Positions 8,858 through 16,815 of a stretch of DNA of 64,000 nucleotides are shown piece after piece (the first letter of the stretch is position 1; each line of letters starts with the position of its first letter). The position numbers and the translations under genes are program-made. This DNA comes from Pontibacter akesuensis. GTDB lineage: Bacteria; Bacteroidota; Bacteroidia; Cytophagales; Hymenobacteraceae. The stretch is taken from NCBI RefSeq assembly GCF_001611675.1, contig NZ_CP014766.1, forward strand, positions 2,976,001 to 3,040,000, written 5' to 3'. Below the pieces are notes generated by a model. The model searched no databases, was not told the origin of the DNA, and worked only from the letters and a program-made list of their open reading frames with translations.

Positions 8858-9367
8858 CTATTTGGCAGGAGCGTTAATTTTATCAAAAGAGACTTCAATA
8901 GCAGCACTACTGTTTAACTCGTACAGTTGAATGTGTTTTTGGTCTATGATGCCATTGTCATACAAGCTATCTGCAAATCCCCTGAAATCAGAAGTTTCCC
9001 TGTTTTTTAAATGGTCATATATTCTAGGGTTGCCATAATCTCGGAACCATAGAGTTGAATTAGCAATGATGAATATATTATAAGACCCTTTCGAAGGTAT
9101 CTTTATCTTTTGTGTTATTGAGTCTTCTAAAATCACTTCTACTATTCTTTCAGTATCTTTCGGGGCCTTCGTTCTGAAAATACTGTAATTTTCTTCTACT
9201 GCATTATCAGCCAATTCCATCTCAATTATTGGCTCTTGGTTTAAGAATACATTTAACTGCCTATCATTCTCACCATCTCTACTCTTTATATAGAAATTCA
9301 ATTCATCCTGCTTACCCATACAGCCAGATATAACTGTAAGCAGAATAATGGTAAGAAATGCTTTCAT
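8858..9367 (-). CDS. AT-rich hypothetical lipoprotein in a cassette-like unit
   Basis: This 169-aa protein has a lipoprotein signal with lipobox VISGC (Cys16), so it is predicted to be exported and lipidated. I recognise no domain. The mature part is mixed beta-strand and charged, with blocks such as KSRDGENDRQLNVFLNQEP and KIPSKGSYNIFIIANSTLWF that suggest an immunoglobulin-like beta-sandwich. Codon use is strongly AT-rich, unlike its neighbours, which supports horizontal acquisition. It lies between the repeats at 8725-8777 and 9442-9532, the same arrangement as the DUF6414-like gene at 33021. Confidence 0.7.
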   Translation of the reverse strand: MKAFLTIILLTVISGCMGKQDELNFYIKSRDGENDRQLNVFLNQEPIIEMELADNAVEENYSIFRTKAPKDTERIVEVILEDSITQKIKIPSKGSYNIFIIANSTLWFRDYGNPRIYDHLKNRETSDFRGFADSLYDNGIIDQKHIQLYELNSSAAIEVSFDKINAPAK

Positions 9368-9441
9368 GAGTTTAGGTGCTTGATAGGGAATTAGTATTCA
9401 TGAATTATGTGTATTTAATTCTATTTATACATTCTTGTTGC

Positions 9442-9532
9442 GCACAACTAGAGTATAAACGGGATTATAATATAGCTAGATAAACGGAATCGGACTAACG
9501 AATATACTATATAGAGGCTACAATATAAATCT
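9442..9532 (-). repeat. Leader repeat upstream of cassette 1
   Basis: Read on the minus strand, this element runs from AGATTTATA through TATATAGTATATT and GTTAGTCCG to CCGTTTATACTCTAGTT and the box GTTGTGC. The same blocks occur in the same order at 32906-33009, upstream of the DUF6414-like gene and in the same orientation relative to the gene. The element occupies most of the 239-nt spacer 9368-9606; the remainder shows nothing I can name. Confidence 0.7.
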
Positions 9533-9606
9533 AACAGTCAGTAGCGCTATAATTGCAGTAGCTGCTTAGTCTTCAATAACTTTTAGTAGGAAGCTGTAGT
9601 GAAAGT

Positions 9607-10263
9607 TTACATCACATGCAACTGCTCGTTCACCAGTGCCAATGTGGCTGCATCTATGCTGTGGCCGCCCTCAAACGTATAAACCTGCGAATTTATACCG
9701 AGCTGATGCATGAGTTGCTGCTTGTTCGCAAGTGCTTCGGGGGTGATAAACTCATCCTGCATGCCATACACCACGGCGACAGGAAGGTTGGCAAAGGCTG
9801 CCTTGCCGGAGGAGAAGTCGATGTCTTCGGGGAAGGAGGCGGCCCAGAGAATGAGGCGGTGCACGGGCACGTTTTGCGTAGCCAGCCAGCGGCTAACCGT
9901 GGCGCCACCCTGCGAGAAGCCAAGTACGGTAATGCGCACATCCTGCGGTAGCTGCTGCAGTTGCTCACGCAGGAGCAGGTTCAGGTAGCTGGCCTGGTCC
10001 TCTATTTCGGACAGGCGGTCTTCCTTCGTCATCCAGGTGGCACCGATGCGGCCGGAAAAGCGCTCCAGGTAAAACCTAGACAATGCCTCGGGTGCCACAA
10101 CAAGCGTTTGCCCGTTATCCAGCGCAGAAAAATGACGCAAAAAGTAGCGCGCCAGCTGGCCGTACCCGTGGCACACAATCCAAAGGTCTTTTATACTTGC
10201 CGAAGGCGTGCCCAAGGTATAATAACGGGCAGTGCGGGGTACCGTAAGGCTATGTTCGTTCAT
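9607..10263 (-). CDS. Alpha/beta-hydrolase, phospholipase/carboxylesterase type
   Basis: This 218-aa cytosolic serine hydrolase has the triad Ser117 in VLGFSQGGAT, Asp170 in YGMQDEFI and His201 in EGGHSI. An oxyanion block lies near VCHGYGQ (residues 30-36). It resembles the YpfH/carboxylesterase group, which hydrolyses short acyl esters; the real substrate is unknown. No signal peptide is seen. It is separated from cdd downstream by a repeat-bearing spacer of about 60 nt. The gene is of ordinary composition, in contrast to the AT-rich unit next to it. Confidence 0.85.
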   Translation of the reverse strand: MNEHSLTVPRTARYYTLGTPSASIKDLWIVCHGYGQLARYFLRHFSALDNGQTLVVAPEALSRFYLERFSGRIGATWMTKEDRLSEIEDQASYLNLLLREQLQQLPQDVRITVLGFSQGGATVSRWLATQNVPVHRLILWAASFPEDIDFSSGKAAFANLPVAVVYGMQDEFITPEALANKQQLMHQLGINSQVYTFEGGHSIDAATLALVNEQLHVM

Positions 10264-10287
10264 ATGGTTATACTGATGAGCAGCCTC

Positions 10288-10324
10288 AATTCATCATTCC
10301 TAATCCTTAATTCATAATTAAATT
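10288..10324. repeat. ATTCAT-type intergenic repeat
   Basis: This A/T-rich array of ATTCAT/AATTC words belongs to the same family as the 35-bp repeats at 15027-15061 and 16816-16850. It fills the spacer between the esterase gene and cdd. Confidence 0.6.
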
Positions 10325-10805
10325 AAAGGTGTTCTGGAGTAAACTGGAAAGGCAGTAAGTCAGACACATTTCTGAAGCGGTAGAACTTTCCATCGGCAGC
10401 CTGCAGCAGCACGGGGATCGGCTCCTTTTGCTTAAACTCATACTCCGACATTACCTGCCGACAGGCGCCGCAAGGCATGGCGGGCAAATGGTGCTGCTCG
10501 TGGCGGCGGCGTGCGGTTACGGCCAAAAGCTTTATTTTAGCCTTGGGATGATGAGCGCTTAGGGCAAAAAGGGCGGTGCGCTCGGCGCAGAGACCGGAGG
10601 GATAAGCGGCGTTTTCCTGGTTGCTGCCTTCAAAGATGGTGCCGTCTTCCAGCACCAGGGCAGCGCCCACCAAAAAGTTTGAGTAGGGTGCATAGGCATC
10701 GTTGGCGGCCTCCTGGGCCAGTTGCATGGCCTGCTGCTCCTGTGCCGTCAGTTCCTGCGGCTCCAACACCGCTACACTTATTTGTACGTTCAGTTCACTT
10801 GCCAT
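10323..10805 (-). CDS. cdd: Cytidine deaminase
   Basis: The enzyme deaminates cytidine and deoxycytidine to uridine and deoxyuridine in pyrimidine salvage. The 160-aa protein has the zinc-binding pattern SGLCAERTA (Cys73, catalytic Glu75) and PCGACRQ (Cys112, Cys115). The substrate block NAAYPSG and the early NFLVGAAL are also standard for homotetrameric cytidine deaminases. It diverges from the saccharopine dehydrogenase gene, with a 126-nt shared promoter region. Identification is firm. Confidence 0.95.
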   Translation of the reverse strand: MASELNVQISVAVLEPQELTAQEQQAMQLAQEAANDAYAPYSNFLVGAALVLEDGTIFEGSNQENAAYPSGLCAERTALFALSAHHPKAKIKLLAVTARRRHEQHHLPAMPCGACRQVMSEYEFKQKEPIPVLLQAADGKFYRFRNVSDLLPFQFTPEHL

Positions 10806-10878
10806 TTTGTCACAAGTAGGTTCAAATATTAGAAAAGGGCTATAAAATTACCCTTTATATCTGACAAAACCATAATAA

Positions 10879-10910
10879 TTTGGCCATGGCTCGGGTAATT
10901 TCTATCTTCA
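10879..10910 (+). promoter_or_regulatory. Candidate promoter of the saccharopine dehydrogenase gene
   Basis: TTTG at 10879-10882 is followed after exactly 20 nt by TATCTTCA at 10903-10910, which matches TAnnTTTG at six of eight positions including both wildcards. The ATG is 21 nt downstream. Confidence 0.45.
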
Positions 10911-10931
10911 AGCTGAACCCAACAGCACGCT

Positions 10932-12284
10932 ATGAAAAAAATATTGCTTCTCGGAGCTGGTCGCTCGGCCTCTTCCCTCATCAGCTATTTACTCGATAAT
11001 GCCCCTGCCGAAAACTGGGAGGTTGCGATCGGCGACATCAACGTGGCGCACCTGCAGCCCCTGGTGGAGCCGCTCGCTTTTGCCAAAACCATTACCTTTG
11101 ATGTGCATGATACGGAGCAGCGCGCGCAGGAAGTAAACGCTGCCGACCTGGTAATTTCGCTGTTGCCGGCTGTCTTTCACATTGAGGTGGCCAAAGAGTG
11201 CCTGGCGCAGGAGAAGCACCTGATCACGGCCAGTTATGTGTCGGCGGCTTTCCTGGCGCTGCACGAGGAGGCACAGCAGAAGAACCTCACCATTCTGATG
11301 GAGTCTGGCCTCGATCCCGGTATTGACCACATGTCGGCCATGCGGGTGATCCGAAGTATAAAGGCGGCGGGCGGCAAGCTTACCACGTTCAAATCGTACA
11401 CGGGCGGGCTGGTGGCACCCGAATCAGACAACAACCCCTGGAACTACAAGTTTACCTGGAACCCGCGCAACGTGGTGCTGGCCGGTCAGGGCACGGCAAA
11501 GTACATCAAGAAGGGACAGTACAAGTATATTCCGTACCATAAGCTGTTTAAGCGCACCGATACCTTTTATGTGGAGGGCTACGGCCATTTTGAGGGCTAT
11601 GCCAACCGCGATTCGCTCAGTTACCGCGAGCCATACGAGCTGCTCGATATCCCGACGATGCTGCGCGGTACGCTGCGCCGGCAGGGCTACTGTGAAGCGT
11701 GGGATGTGTTTGTGCAACTCGGCCTCACCGACGACAGCTATGACCTGGACGGCTCCGACCAGATGACGTACCGCACGTTTGTGGAAGCCTTTCTGCCTCC
11801 TGCCAGTGCGGCCACGCAAAGTATGGCCGAGCGCATCAGCTTATACTTAGGCATCCCTGCCGATGGCGACGTGATGCAGAAGCTGGAGTGGCTTGGTTTG
11901 TTTGAAGAAACGCCTGTGGCACTGGCTGCCGCTACGCCGGCGCAGATTCTGGAGAAGATCCTGAAGGAGAAATGGACACTGGCGCCCGGCGATAAAGACA
12001 TGATTGTGATGCAGCACCAGTTCGGGTATACCCTGAACGGAGAGCAGCGCGAGGTGACGTCTACATTGGTGGCCAAAGGCGACGATGAGGTGCAGACGGC
12101 CATGGCGAAAACAGTGGGTTTGCCTGTGGGCATACTTGCCAAGCTGTTGCTACAGGGCAAAATTACGCGCCGCGGCGTGGTGATTCCGATTTTCCCGGAG
12201 CTGTACGAGCCGGTATTGGATGAGCTGGAGGCGTACGGGATCAGATTTGTAGAGAAAGAGGTAGTGGGGGAGAAGGCAGGATAA
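10932..12284 (+). CDS. Saccharopine dehydrogenase family protein
   Basis: This 450-aa NAD(P)-dependent enzyme has an N-terminal Rossmann fold (MKKILLLGAGRSASSL). Its length and central blocks (MESGLDPGIDHMSAMR, KSYTGGLVAPESDNNPWNYK) match full-length saccharopine reductases of the Lys9 type. These interconvert saccharopine with alpha-aminoadipate semialdehyde and glutamate. In Bacteroidota the role, lysine catabolism or another amine pathway, is not settled, and no neighbour clarifies it. It is probably monocistronic, with a terminator 20 nt after the stop. Confidence 0.88.
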   Translation: MKKILLLGAGRSASSLISYLLDNAPAENWEVAIGDINVAHLQPLVEPLAFAKTITFDVHDTEQRAQEVNAADLVISLLPAVFHIEVAKECLAQEKHLITASYVSAAFLALHEEAQQKNLTILMESGLDPGIDHMSAMRVIRSIKAAGGKLTTFKSYTGGLVAPESDNNPWNYKFTWNPRNVVLAGQGTAKYIKKGQYKYIPYHKLFKRTDTFYVEGYGHFEGYANRDSLSYREPYELLDIPTMLRGTLRRQGYCEAWDVFVQLGLTDDSYDLDGSDQMTYRTFVEAFLPPASAATQSMAERISLYLGIPADGDVMQKLEWLGLFEETPVALAAATPAQILEKILKEKWTLAPGDKDMIVMQHQFGYTLNGEQREVTSTLVAKGDDEVQTAMAKTVGLPVGILAKLLLQGKITRRGVVIPIFPELYEPVLDELEAYGIRFVEKEVVGEKAG

Positions 12285-12305
12285 CATTTAGGAGAATGGG
12301 AAAGT

Positions 12306-12348
12306 AAAACAGAGCAGGTGAGGCAGGGTGTCTCGCCTGCTCTGTTTT
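12306..12348 (+). terminator. Terminator after the saccharopine dehydrogenase gene
   Basis: A 13-bp perfect stem, extendable to about 18 bp with wobbles (arms from 12306-12318 and 12336-12348), has a TTTT exit. It ends only 11 nt before the next ATG, so the next gene needs its own promoter or read-through. Confidence 0.75.
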
Positions 12349-12359
12349 ATAGCAATCCC

Positions 12360-12746
12360 ATGAATCAGGAAGAGCGCAAACGGCAAATAATACAGAACTA
12401 CATCCAAGCCTACAATGCTTTTGATGTAGCGGGCATGATCCAGGATTTGCATCCCAACGTCATCTTCGAGAATAGAGCAGGCGGTGAGGTGACTTTTAGA
12501 ACGGAAGGAATCAGTGCCTTCAGAAAGCAGGCAGAGCAGGCCAAAACTTACTTCACAGAAAGGAAGCAGCAACTGGAAAGTATAGACTTTCGTGGCGATG
12601 TTGTTGAAGCAAGTATAAATTACTGTGGCGTGTTGGCAGCAGACCTTCCCAACGGCATGAAAGCAGGCGATGAACTAACCTTGCAGGGCAAATCAATTTT
12701 CTATTTTAAGGATGGCAAGATCATTAAACTGCAGGACATCAGCTAA
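12360..12746 (+). CDS. SnoaL-like / NTF2-fold protein
   Basis: The 128-aa protein is read from ATG 12360 (MNQEERKRQIIQNYIQAYN); the frame is open upstream, but that part is the terminator hairpin. The pattern YIQAYNAFDVAGMIQDLHPNVIFEN, followed by a curved beta-sheet ending GKSIFYFKDGKIIKLQDIS, is typical of the SnoaL-like NTF2 fold. Such folds serve as cyclases, isomerases or ligand-binding proteins, so the function is open. Its start lies 11 nt after the terminator of the preceding gene. Copies of AAGTATA encode Ser-Ile twice. Confidence 0.8.
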   Translation: MNQEERKRQIIQNYIQAYNAFDVAGMIQDLHPNVIFENRAGGEVTFRTEGISAFRKQAEQAKTYFTERKQQLESIDFRGDVVEASINYCGVLAADLPNGMKAGDELTLQGKSIFYFKDGKIIKLQDIS

Positions 12747-12858
12747 GTCAGTTCAGTAGCCATACTTGCAGGAAGATGATAAAAAGATATTCTGTGCCAT
12801 GGAAAGCGATTGTAAGACCTCGCAGCATGCGCTGCTCCTGTGAGCGTCTGGGGCAAGC

Positions 12859-13575
12859 TCAAAAGGCCAGATAGTATTCCCGCAGCAGTTTTACAAAATC
12901 GTGTGTGTACGTCACCTTATCCTCCTCCCGAATAAAGAAATCCTGAATAGTGGGAGAGGCGGGAACCTTGAAAGTATAAGTTTGGATATGACGGATGCAT
13001 TTGCCGCCGTGGTAGGTGTGAATTTGCAGTGTATCAGACAAGTATAAACCCGAGGCTTGGGCCAATTTGGCAAAATAAACAGCCTCGGCTGGAGGCAGCA
13101 GCAAGTATAAGTTCCCGCTTTCTGAAAGACGTTCGCGGGTAAAGATTACGATGTCCTCAAAAAGCAGTTCTCCGGTATGGCGGGCGGTATTATGGGCTGC
13201 GTCCGGCGACTTAAGGGAGGACAGGAAGAAGGGTGGGTTCGACAGGATGACGTCATACTTCGGCTGCTCCTCTTTGCTGAATTCCTGTAGGGAAACCGGG
13301 TGCAGGTGCAGCCGTTCTGCCCAGGGGCTGGCGGCAAAATTCTGCTTCGCCTGTTGCTGCGCCTCGGGGTTAATCTCCACAGCCTCTATACGTGCGTTAC
13401 TCCGCTGCGCCACCATCAACGAGAGCAAACCCGTACCCGCGCCAATGTCCAGTATGCACTTCGCTTCAGCCACTTCCACAAAAGCCCCAAACACGCACGA
13501 GTCTGTGCACACTTTCATGGCGCACTTGTCCTGCTCTACCCGGAACTGCTTAAACTGGAAGTATGAATTGCGCAC
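12859..13575 (-). CDS. trmN6: tRNA1(Val) (adenine(37)-N6)-methyltransferase
   Basis: This 238-aa SAM-dependent methyltransferase is related to E. coli TrmN6 (YfiC), which methylates A37 of a valine tRNA. The N-terminal block FQFKQFRVEQDKCAMKV followed by TDS is diagnostic of that group. SAM motif I is DIGAGTGLLSL (43-53), and the catalytic tetrad NPPF begins at 113. It is cytosolic and monocistronic. The reading ends at 12859 inside a quiet 112-nt spacer shared with the SnoaL-like gene. Confidence 0.88.
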   Translation of the reverse strand: MRNSYFQFKQFRVEQDKCAMKVCTDSCVFGAFVEVAEAKCILDIGAGTGLLSLMVAQRSNARIEAVEINPEAQQQAKQNFAASPWAERLHLHPVSLQEFSKEEQPKYDVILSNPPFFLSSLKSPDAAHNTARHTGELLFEDIVIFTRERLSESGNLYLLLPPAEAVYFAKLAQASGLYLSDTLQIHTYHGGKCIRHIQTYTFKVPASPTIQDFFIREEDKVTYTHDFVKLLREYYLAF

Positions 13576-13643
13576 TGGTTAATTTTGAATGATTGAATAA
13601 CTGAATGAGTGAATGCGTGAATTTATACTTTGACTTTCTTCTT

Positions 13644-13721
13644 TTGTCATCCTGTAAGGATCCTGTGGGCGAGCTGCAACTGCTTTTGCACTCCGCCACC
13701 AAGATCTTTCCAAGATGACAA
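13644..13721. repeat. TGTCAT-ended intergenic repeat, copy 1
   Basis: This 78-bp element has short inverted ends, TTGTCATC at the left and GATGACAA at the right. It belongs to the dispersed Bacteroidota repeats that start TGTCAT and contain an AGATCT/AAATCT-like core. It has no coding capacity. Confidence 0.6.
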
Positions 13722-13754
13722 TTTATGCTTTGTCATACTTGTTTCACTCTCTCT

Positions 13755-13825
13755 CTGTCATTTCGAGCAGGGCGAGAAATCTATCTGGATTGTTAAGAAG
13801 ACCTCTCCTATCGTCGACATGACAG
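13755..13825. repeat. TGTCAT-ended intergenic repeat, copy 2
   Basis: This 71-bp element has inverted ends CTGTCAT and ATGACAG and the inner word TTTCGAGCAGGGCGAGAAAT. It is separated from copy 1 by 33 nt. The two copies and flanking GAATGA/ATTCAA arrays (about 13585-13617 and 13873-13905) account for almost all of the 334-nt spacer. Confidence 0.65.
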
Positions 13826-13909
13826 GGAACGCAACATGTTGGGATAACCTAGCAGTGAATCAATCATGCTGAATTCAATTATTCAAAAGTCAGTTATTCA
13901 AAATTGAAC

Positions 13910-14380
13910 TCAAACTCCCGCCCCGTTATACATGCCCGATTCAAAGCCTTCGTCGATGAGCAGGTTAGAGGACATGGCGCTGGCAACGGCGAGTTGGTCG
14001 CAACGCTCGTTTTCAGGGTGGCCGGCGTGGCCGCGTATCCAGACAAACCGCACGTTGTGCTTGGCATAGATGCGGAGGAAGCGCGCCCACAGGTCGCCAT
14101 TGGCTTTGCCTTTGAAGCCTTTCTTCTGCCAGCCAAATACCCAACGCTTCTCCACGGCATCCACCACATACTTGGAATCGGAGTAAACGGTAACGGGCAT
14201 GCCGGGCTTGGTGATGGCCTCCAGCCCCTTAATCACGGCCAGCAATTCCATCCGGTTGTTGGTGGTTTTTCGAAAGCCTTCGGACAGCTCCTTTTCGTGC
14301 TGTTTCCAGCGCAAAATGGTGCCGTAGCCGCCAGGACCAGGGTTGCCGCGTGAAGAACCGTCTGTGTATAGTTCGATCAT
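13910..14380 (-). CDS. rnhA: Ribonuclease HI
   Basis: RNase HI cleaves the RNA strand of RNA-DNA hybrids. The start is taken at the ATG at 14380 (MIELYTDGSSRGNPGPGGYG), giving 156 aa; the frame stays open upstream only through a repeat. The catalytic residues are Asp7 in YTDGS, Glu45 in NRMELLAV, Asp68 in YSDSKYV and the later His-Asp block RGHAGHPENERCDQLA. The basic protrusion (WQKKGFKGKANGDLW) is the substrate-binding handle seen in E. coli RNase HI. Its 5' side abuts a strong inverted repeat at 14393-14455. Confidence 0.96.
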   Translation of the reverse strand: MIELYTDGSSRGNPGPGGYGTILRWKQHEKELSEGFRKTTNNRMELLAVIKGLEAITKPGMPVTVYSDSKYVVDAVEKRWVFGWQKKGFKGKANGDLWARFLRIYAKHNVRFVWIRGHAGHPENERCDQLAVASAMSSNLLIDEGFESGMYNGAGV

Positions 14381-14392
14381 AGTATAAGTGGT

Positions 14393-14455
14393 GAATGAGT
14401 GGTTGAGTGAATGAGAGAATAGATTATACTCACTCATTCACTCAACCACTCATTC
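14393..14455. repeat. Perfect 23-bp inverted repeat of GAATGAGTG words
   Basis: The arms at 14393-14415 and 14433-14455 are exact reverse complements, with a 17-nt loop. The arms are themselves made of imperfect GAATGAGTG units. The element lies between the 5' end of rnhA and the 3' end of marC on the minus strand. Related words occur near 13585-13617. Confidence 0.8.
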
Positions 14456-14459
14456 AAAA

Positions 14460-15020
14460 TTATAAATTCGTCTTAAAAAGTTTAATGGCGATGGCCAGCA
14501 GGATGATACCGAATACCTTGCGCAGTACGTTGGCGCCAGCCTTGCCGAGTTTGCGCTCAATCCAACTGCTGCCCTTCAGTACCAGGTATACGAACACCAG
14601 GTTTAGCACAATACCTACCAACACGTTTGGCAGCGAGTAAGCGGCACGCAGCGAAAGCAGCGTTGTCATGGTGCCGGCGCCTACGATGAGCGGGAAAGCC
14701 AGCGGTACAATGGAGCCGCTCTGCGACTCAGGGTCAGAATGGAAAAAGTCTTTTCCCAGGATCATCTCCAAACCGATCAGGAAAATGATAATGGCACCTG
14801 CCATGGCAAATGACTCGAAATCAATGCCGAAAAGCTTTAGGATGGACTGGCCCAGAAACAGAAATGCAATCATCAGCACACCCGAAATAACAGTGGCCTT
14901 CTCTGACTCTATTTTGCCTTCGCGTTTGCGGAGGTCAATGATGATGGGGATGGAGCCGACAATATCAATCACGGCAAACAGCGTGAGTGTAACCGACGCG
15001 ATCTCTTTTAAACTGAACAC
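14460..15020 (-). CDS. MarC family integral membrane protein
   Basis: This 186-aa protein has six predicted membrane segments and the MarC-family blocks LTLFAVIDIVGSIPIIIDL, AMAGAIIIFLIGLEMILGKD, IVPLAFPLIVGAGTMTTLL and VLRKVFGIILLAIAIKLF. The first and fourth blocks carry the proline- and glycine-rich signatures of the two internal halves. Despite the name (multiple antibiotic resistance) the transported substrate is unknown. It is cotranscribed at most with rnhA downstream, across the hairpin at 14393-14455. Confidence 0.9.
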   Translation of the reverse strand: MFSLKEIASVTLTLFAVIDIVGSIPIIIDLRKREGKIESEKATVISGVLMIAFLFLGQSILKLFGIDFESFAMAGAIIIFLIGLEMILGKDFFHSDPESQSGSIVPLAFPLIVGAGTMTTLLSLRAAYSLPNVLVGIVLNLVFVYLVLKGSSWIERKLGKAGANVLRKVFGIILLAIAIKLFKTNL

Positions 15021-15026
15021 TTTTTC

Positions 15027-15061
15027 GAATTATGAATGATGAATTAAGAATTATGAATGGG
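15027..15061 (-). repeat. 35-bp ATTCAT repeat, inverted partner of 16816-16850
   Basis: Its reverse complement differs from 16816-16850 at a single base out of 35. The pair brackets the class V aminotransferase and aroQ genes in inverted orientation. Confidence 0.85.
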
Positions 15062-15109
15062 CGGGAAGCGTAAAATGGCTGCAAGCGGATACGCCCGCGT
15101 AGACACAGG

Positions 15110-16180
15110 TCAAGCGTAATAGTGCAGGAAGAAGCGTTTCAGCTCTTCGTACTCTTCGTCCTGTATGGCTGGGAAGTTGGCAATGCGCACGGTATTTCTG
15201 GCCCACTGGCCGTAGCCGTTTCCAAGGCGGATGTTGTGGTGCAGCGCCCGCTTTTTAATATCCTCTATCAGCCTGTCGTTGGCTTGCAGCGTGACTACGG
15301 TTTTAGAGCGCACCTCCTCGTTCTCCACCAGCAGCTTGATGTCGGTGAACTGTTCGAAGAAAGTATAGAGGTCCAGTGCCCGGTCGGTCAGGTGCTGATC
15401 AATGCCTTTGATAAACGGGCGGTCTTCGAGCATGCGCTTGAGCAAGTAAATGCTCAGCTCATTTGGCGTGTGCGTGGTCTGGTAATTGAGCATTTTCTCA
15501 TGCATCGTTACCAGGCTGTTGTAATGCGCGCGCTCCCCCATGCGCTTGGCCCGAAGTATAGCGCGCGGAGAGCAGGCCATTACGGCAAGCCCCGGCGGCA
15601 GGCCGAAACACTTCTGCACTGATCCGTACCAGATGTCTGCCTTAATCAGTTTTAGGTTTAAGCCAGCCATGGAGGAGGTAGCATCCACAGCGATCAGCGT
15701 GTCGCGGTAGCGGTTGTGCAGGTTCAGGATGGTAGTAGGGCCTACCTGCGTACCGTTGGAAGTCTCGTTCTGCGTAAAGCAGATCAGTTCCGTGTCCGGG
15801 CTTACCTGCAGGTCGCTCACCGGCATGGGCTCGTTCACATCAAATTGAAAACCCTCAGAAGCCGGGCGCAGCTTTTGCGCGTACTGAAACCATTTCTCCC
15901 CGAAAGAGCCGTTGTAGATGTGCGAGCTTTTGTGCTTGGTCAGGCTCTGAATCAGGATTTCCCAGATCTCGGTGGCCGAGGAGGCATAAAAGATGTGGTA
16001 GTCCTGCGGGATGTTGAGCTTGCGCTTCATAGAGCCAACCACCGTACGCGAGAGCTGCACGAACTGCTCGCCCCGGTGCGGCGTGCTCAGAACACCCTCA
16101 TCATAAGCGTCCACCATGTACTGGCGCACCTCAGGGTATACTTTAGACGGACCGGGATAGAAGTTAAGCATAGGAAGCAA
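15110..16180 (-). CDS. Class V-fold PLP-dependent aminotransferase (SerC-like)
   Basis: This 356-aa cytosolic enzyme resembles the phosphoserine/alanine-glyoxylate aminotransferase group. NFYPGPSKVYP near the start is the substrate-binding N-terminus. Asp166 in AVDATSSMAG contacts the pyridine nitrogen of PLP, and Lys190 in GSVQKCFGLPPG is the Schiff-base lysine. A start three codons later (MLNFYPGP) is equally possible. The true amino donor cannot be read from sequence: serine synthesis is plausible, but the family is broad. It is followed upstream by a 74-nt spacer and aroQ on the same strand. Confidence 0.85.
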   Translation of the reverse strand: MLPMLNFYPGPSKVYPEVRQYMVDAYDEGVLSTPHRGEQFVQLSRTVVGSMKRKLNIPQDYHIFYASSATEIWEILIQSLTKHKSSHIYNGSFGEKWFQYAQKLRPASEGFQFDVNEPMPVSDLQVSPDTELICFTQNETSNGTQVGPTTILNLHNRYRDTLIAVDATSSMAGLNLKLIKADIWYGSVQKCFGLPPGLAVMACSPRAILRAKRMGERAHYNSLVTMHEKMLNYQTTHTPNELSIYLLKRMLEDRPFIKGIDQHLTDRALDLYTFFEQFTDIKLLVENEEVRSKTVVTLQANDRLIEDIKKRALHHNIRLGNGYGQWARNTVRIANFPAIQDEEYEELKRFFLHYYA

Positions 16181-16254
16181 GTTAATATAGTTTCATGACT
16201 ATATTTTAAAATAATGTTAGTTTGACGAAAGTATAACGGCGCAAGTTTCAGATA

Positions 16255-16701
16255 TCATACCCGAAAGCCCACTTGTTTTGGTTTCATCCGCTCAAAGTGC
16301 AGTAAAGCAAGCCGGTAACTTTCCAAACCGAAGCCGATGATGCTGCCAGCACAATGCGGGGCAATCATACTTTTGTGGCGAAAAGCCTCCCGCGCATACA
16401 CATTCGAAATGTGCACTTCAATTACAGGTGTATCAATGGCCTTCACAGCGTCTGACAGCGCCACCGACGTATGGGTATAGGCTCCAGCGTTAAACACGAT
16501 GCCCTTGTAGCTGAAACCCACCTCGTGCAGCTTATCAATCAGCGTGCCTTCGGTGTTCGACTGAAAGGTTGAAAGTTCCAGCCCCGGAAAAGCTTCCTCC
16601 AGCTCTTTGTAGTAATCTTCGAAGGAACGGCTACCGTACACCGACTTCTCGCGCGTGCCCAGCAGGTTCAGGTTCGGGCCGTTCAGGATGAGTATTTTCA
16701 T
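16255..16701 (-). CDS. aroQ: 3-dehydroquinate dehydratase, type II
   Basis: AroQ dehydrates 3-dehydroquinate to 3-dehydroshikimate in the shikimate pathway. The 148-aa length is standard for the dodecameric type II enzyme. NGPNLNLLGTRE at the N-terminus, Tyr22 on the flexible loop, NAGAYTHTS at 71-79 and His97 in EVHISN are the active-site elements. It diverges from xerD. The spacer to xerD carries the ATTCAT repeat and no obvious promoter. Confidence 0.97.
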   Translation of the reverse strand: MKILILNGPNLNLLGTREKSVYGSRSFEDYYKELEEAFPGLELSTFQSNTEGTLIDKLHEVGFSYKGIVFNAGAYTHTSVALSDAVKAIDTPVIEVHISNVYAREAFRHKSMIAPHCAGSIIGFGLESYRLALLHFERMKPKQVGFRV

Positions 16702-16815
16702 TTCAGACTTCTCGCAAATTTCAGAAGCTACAAAGGTAAGGATTAACTACCTTTGCTCTATTCTTTAGAGGAATAAATTAGGGGCGGCCTGAGTGTGAAG
16801 CGTTCGTTTTGTGCT

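Larger units (their letters stand above)
8725..9448 (-). mobile_element. Candidate integron-like gene cassette 1
   Basis: The unit starts (minus strand) at GTTGTGC, plus coordinates 9442-9448, and carries one AT-rich lipoprotein gene. It ends with the attC-like hairpin whose first 7 nt, GCACAAC, are the exact reverse complement of the start box. That relation is expected when the two boxes pair in the excised circular cassette. The base composition is much more AT-rich than in the flanking genes. No integrase is nearby, so it would be a single-cassette insertion lacking an integron integrase. The interpretation is inference; the repeats are seen directly. Confidence 0.42.

Noticed and set aside
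13630..13872. Open frame on the plus strand between trmN6 and rnhA
   Set aside because: It consists almost entirely of the two TGTCAT-ended repeats and has no plausible start or domain.
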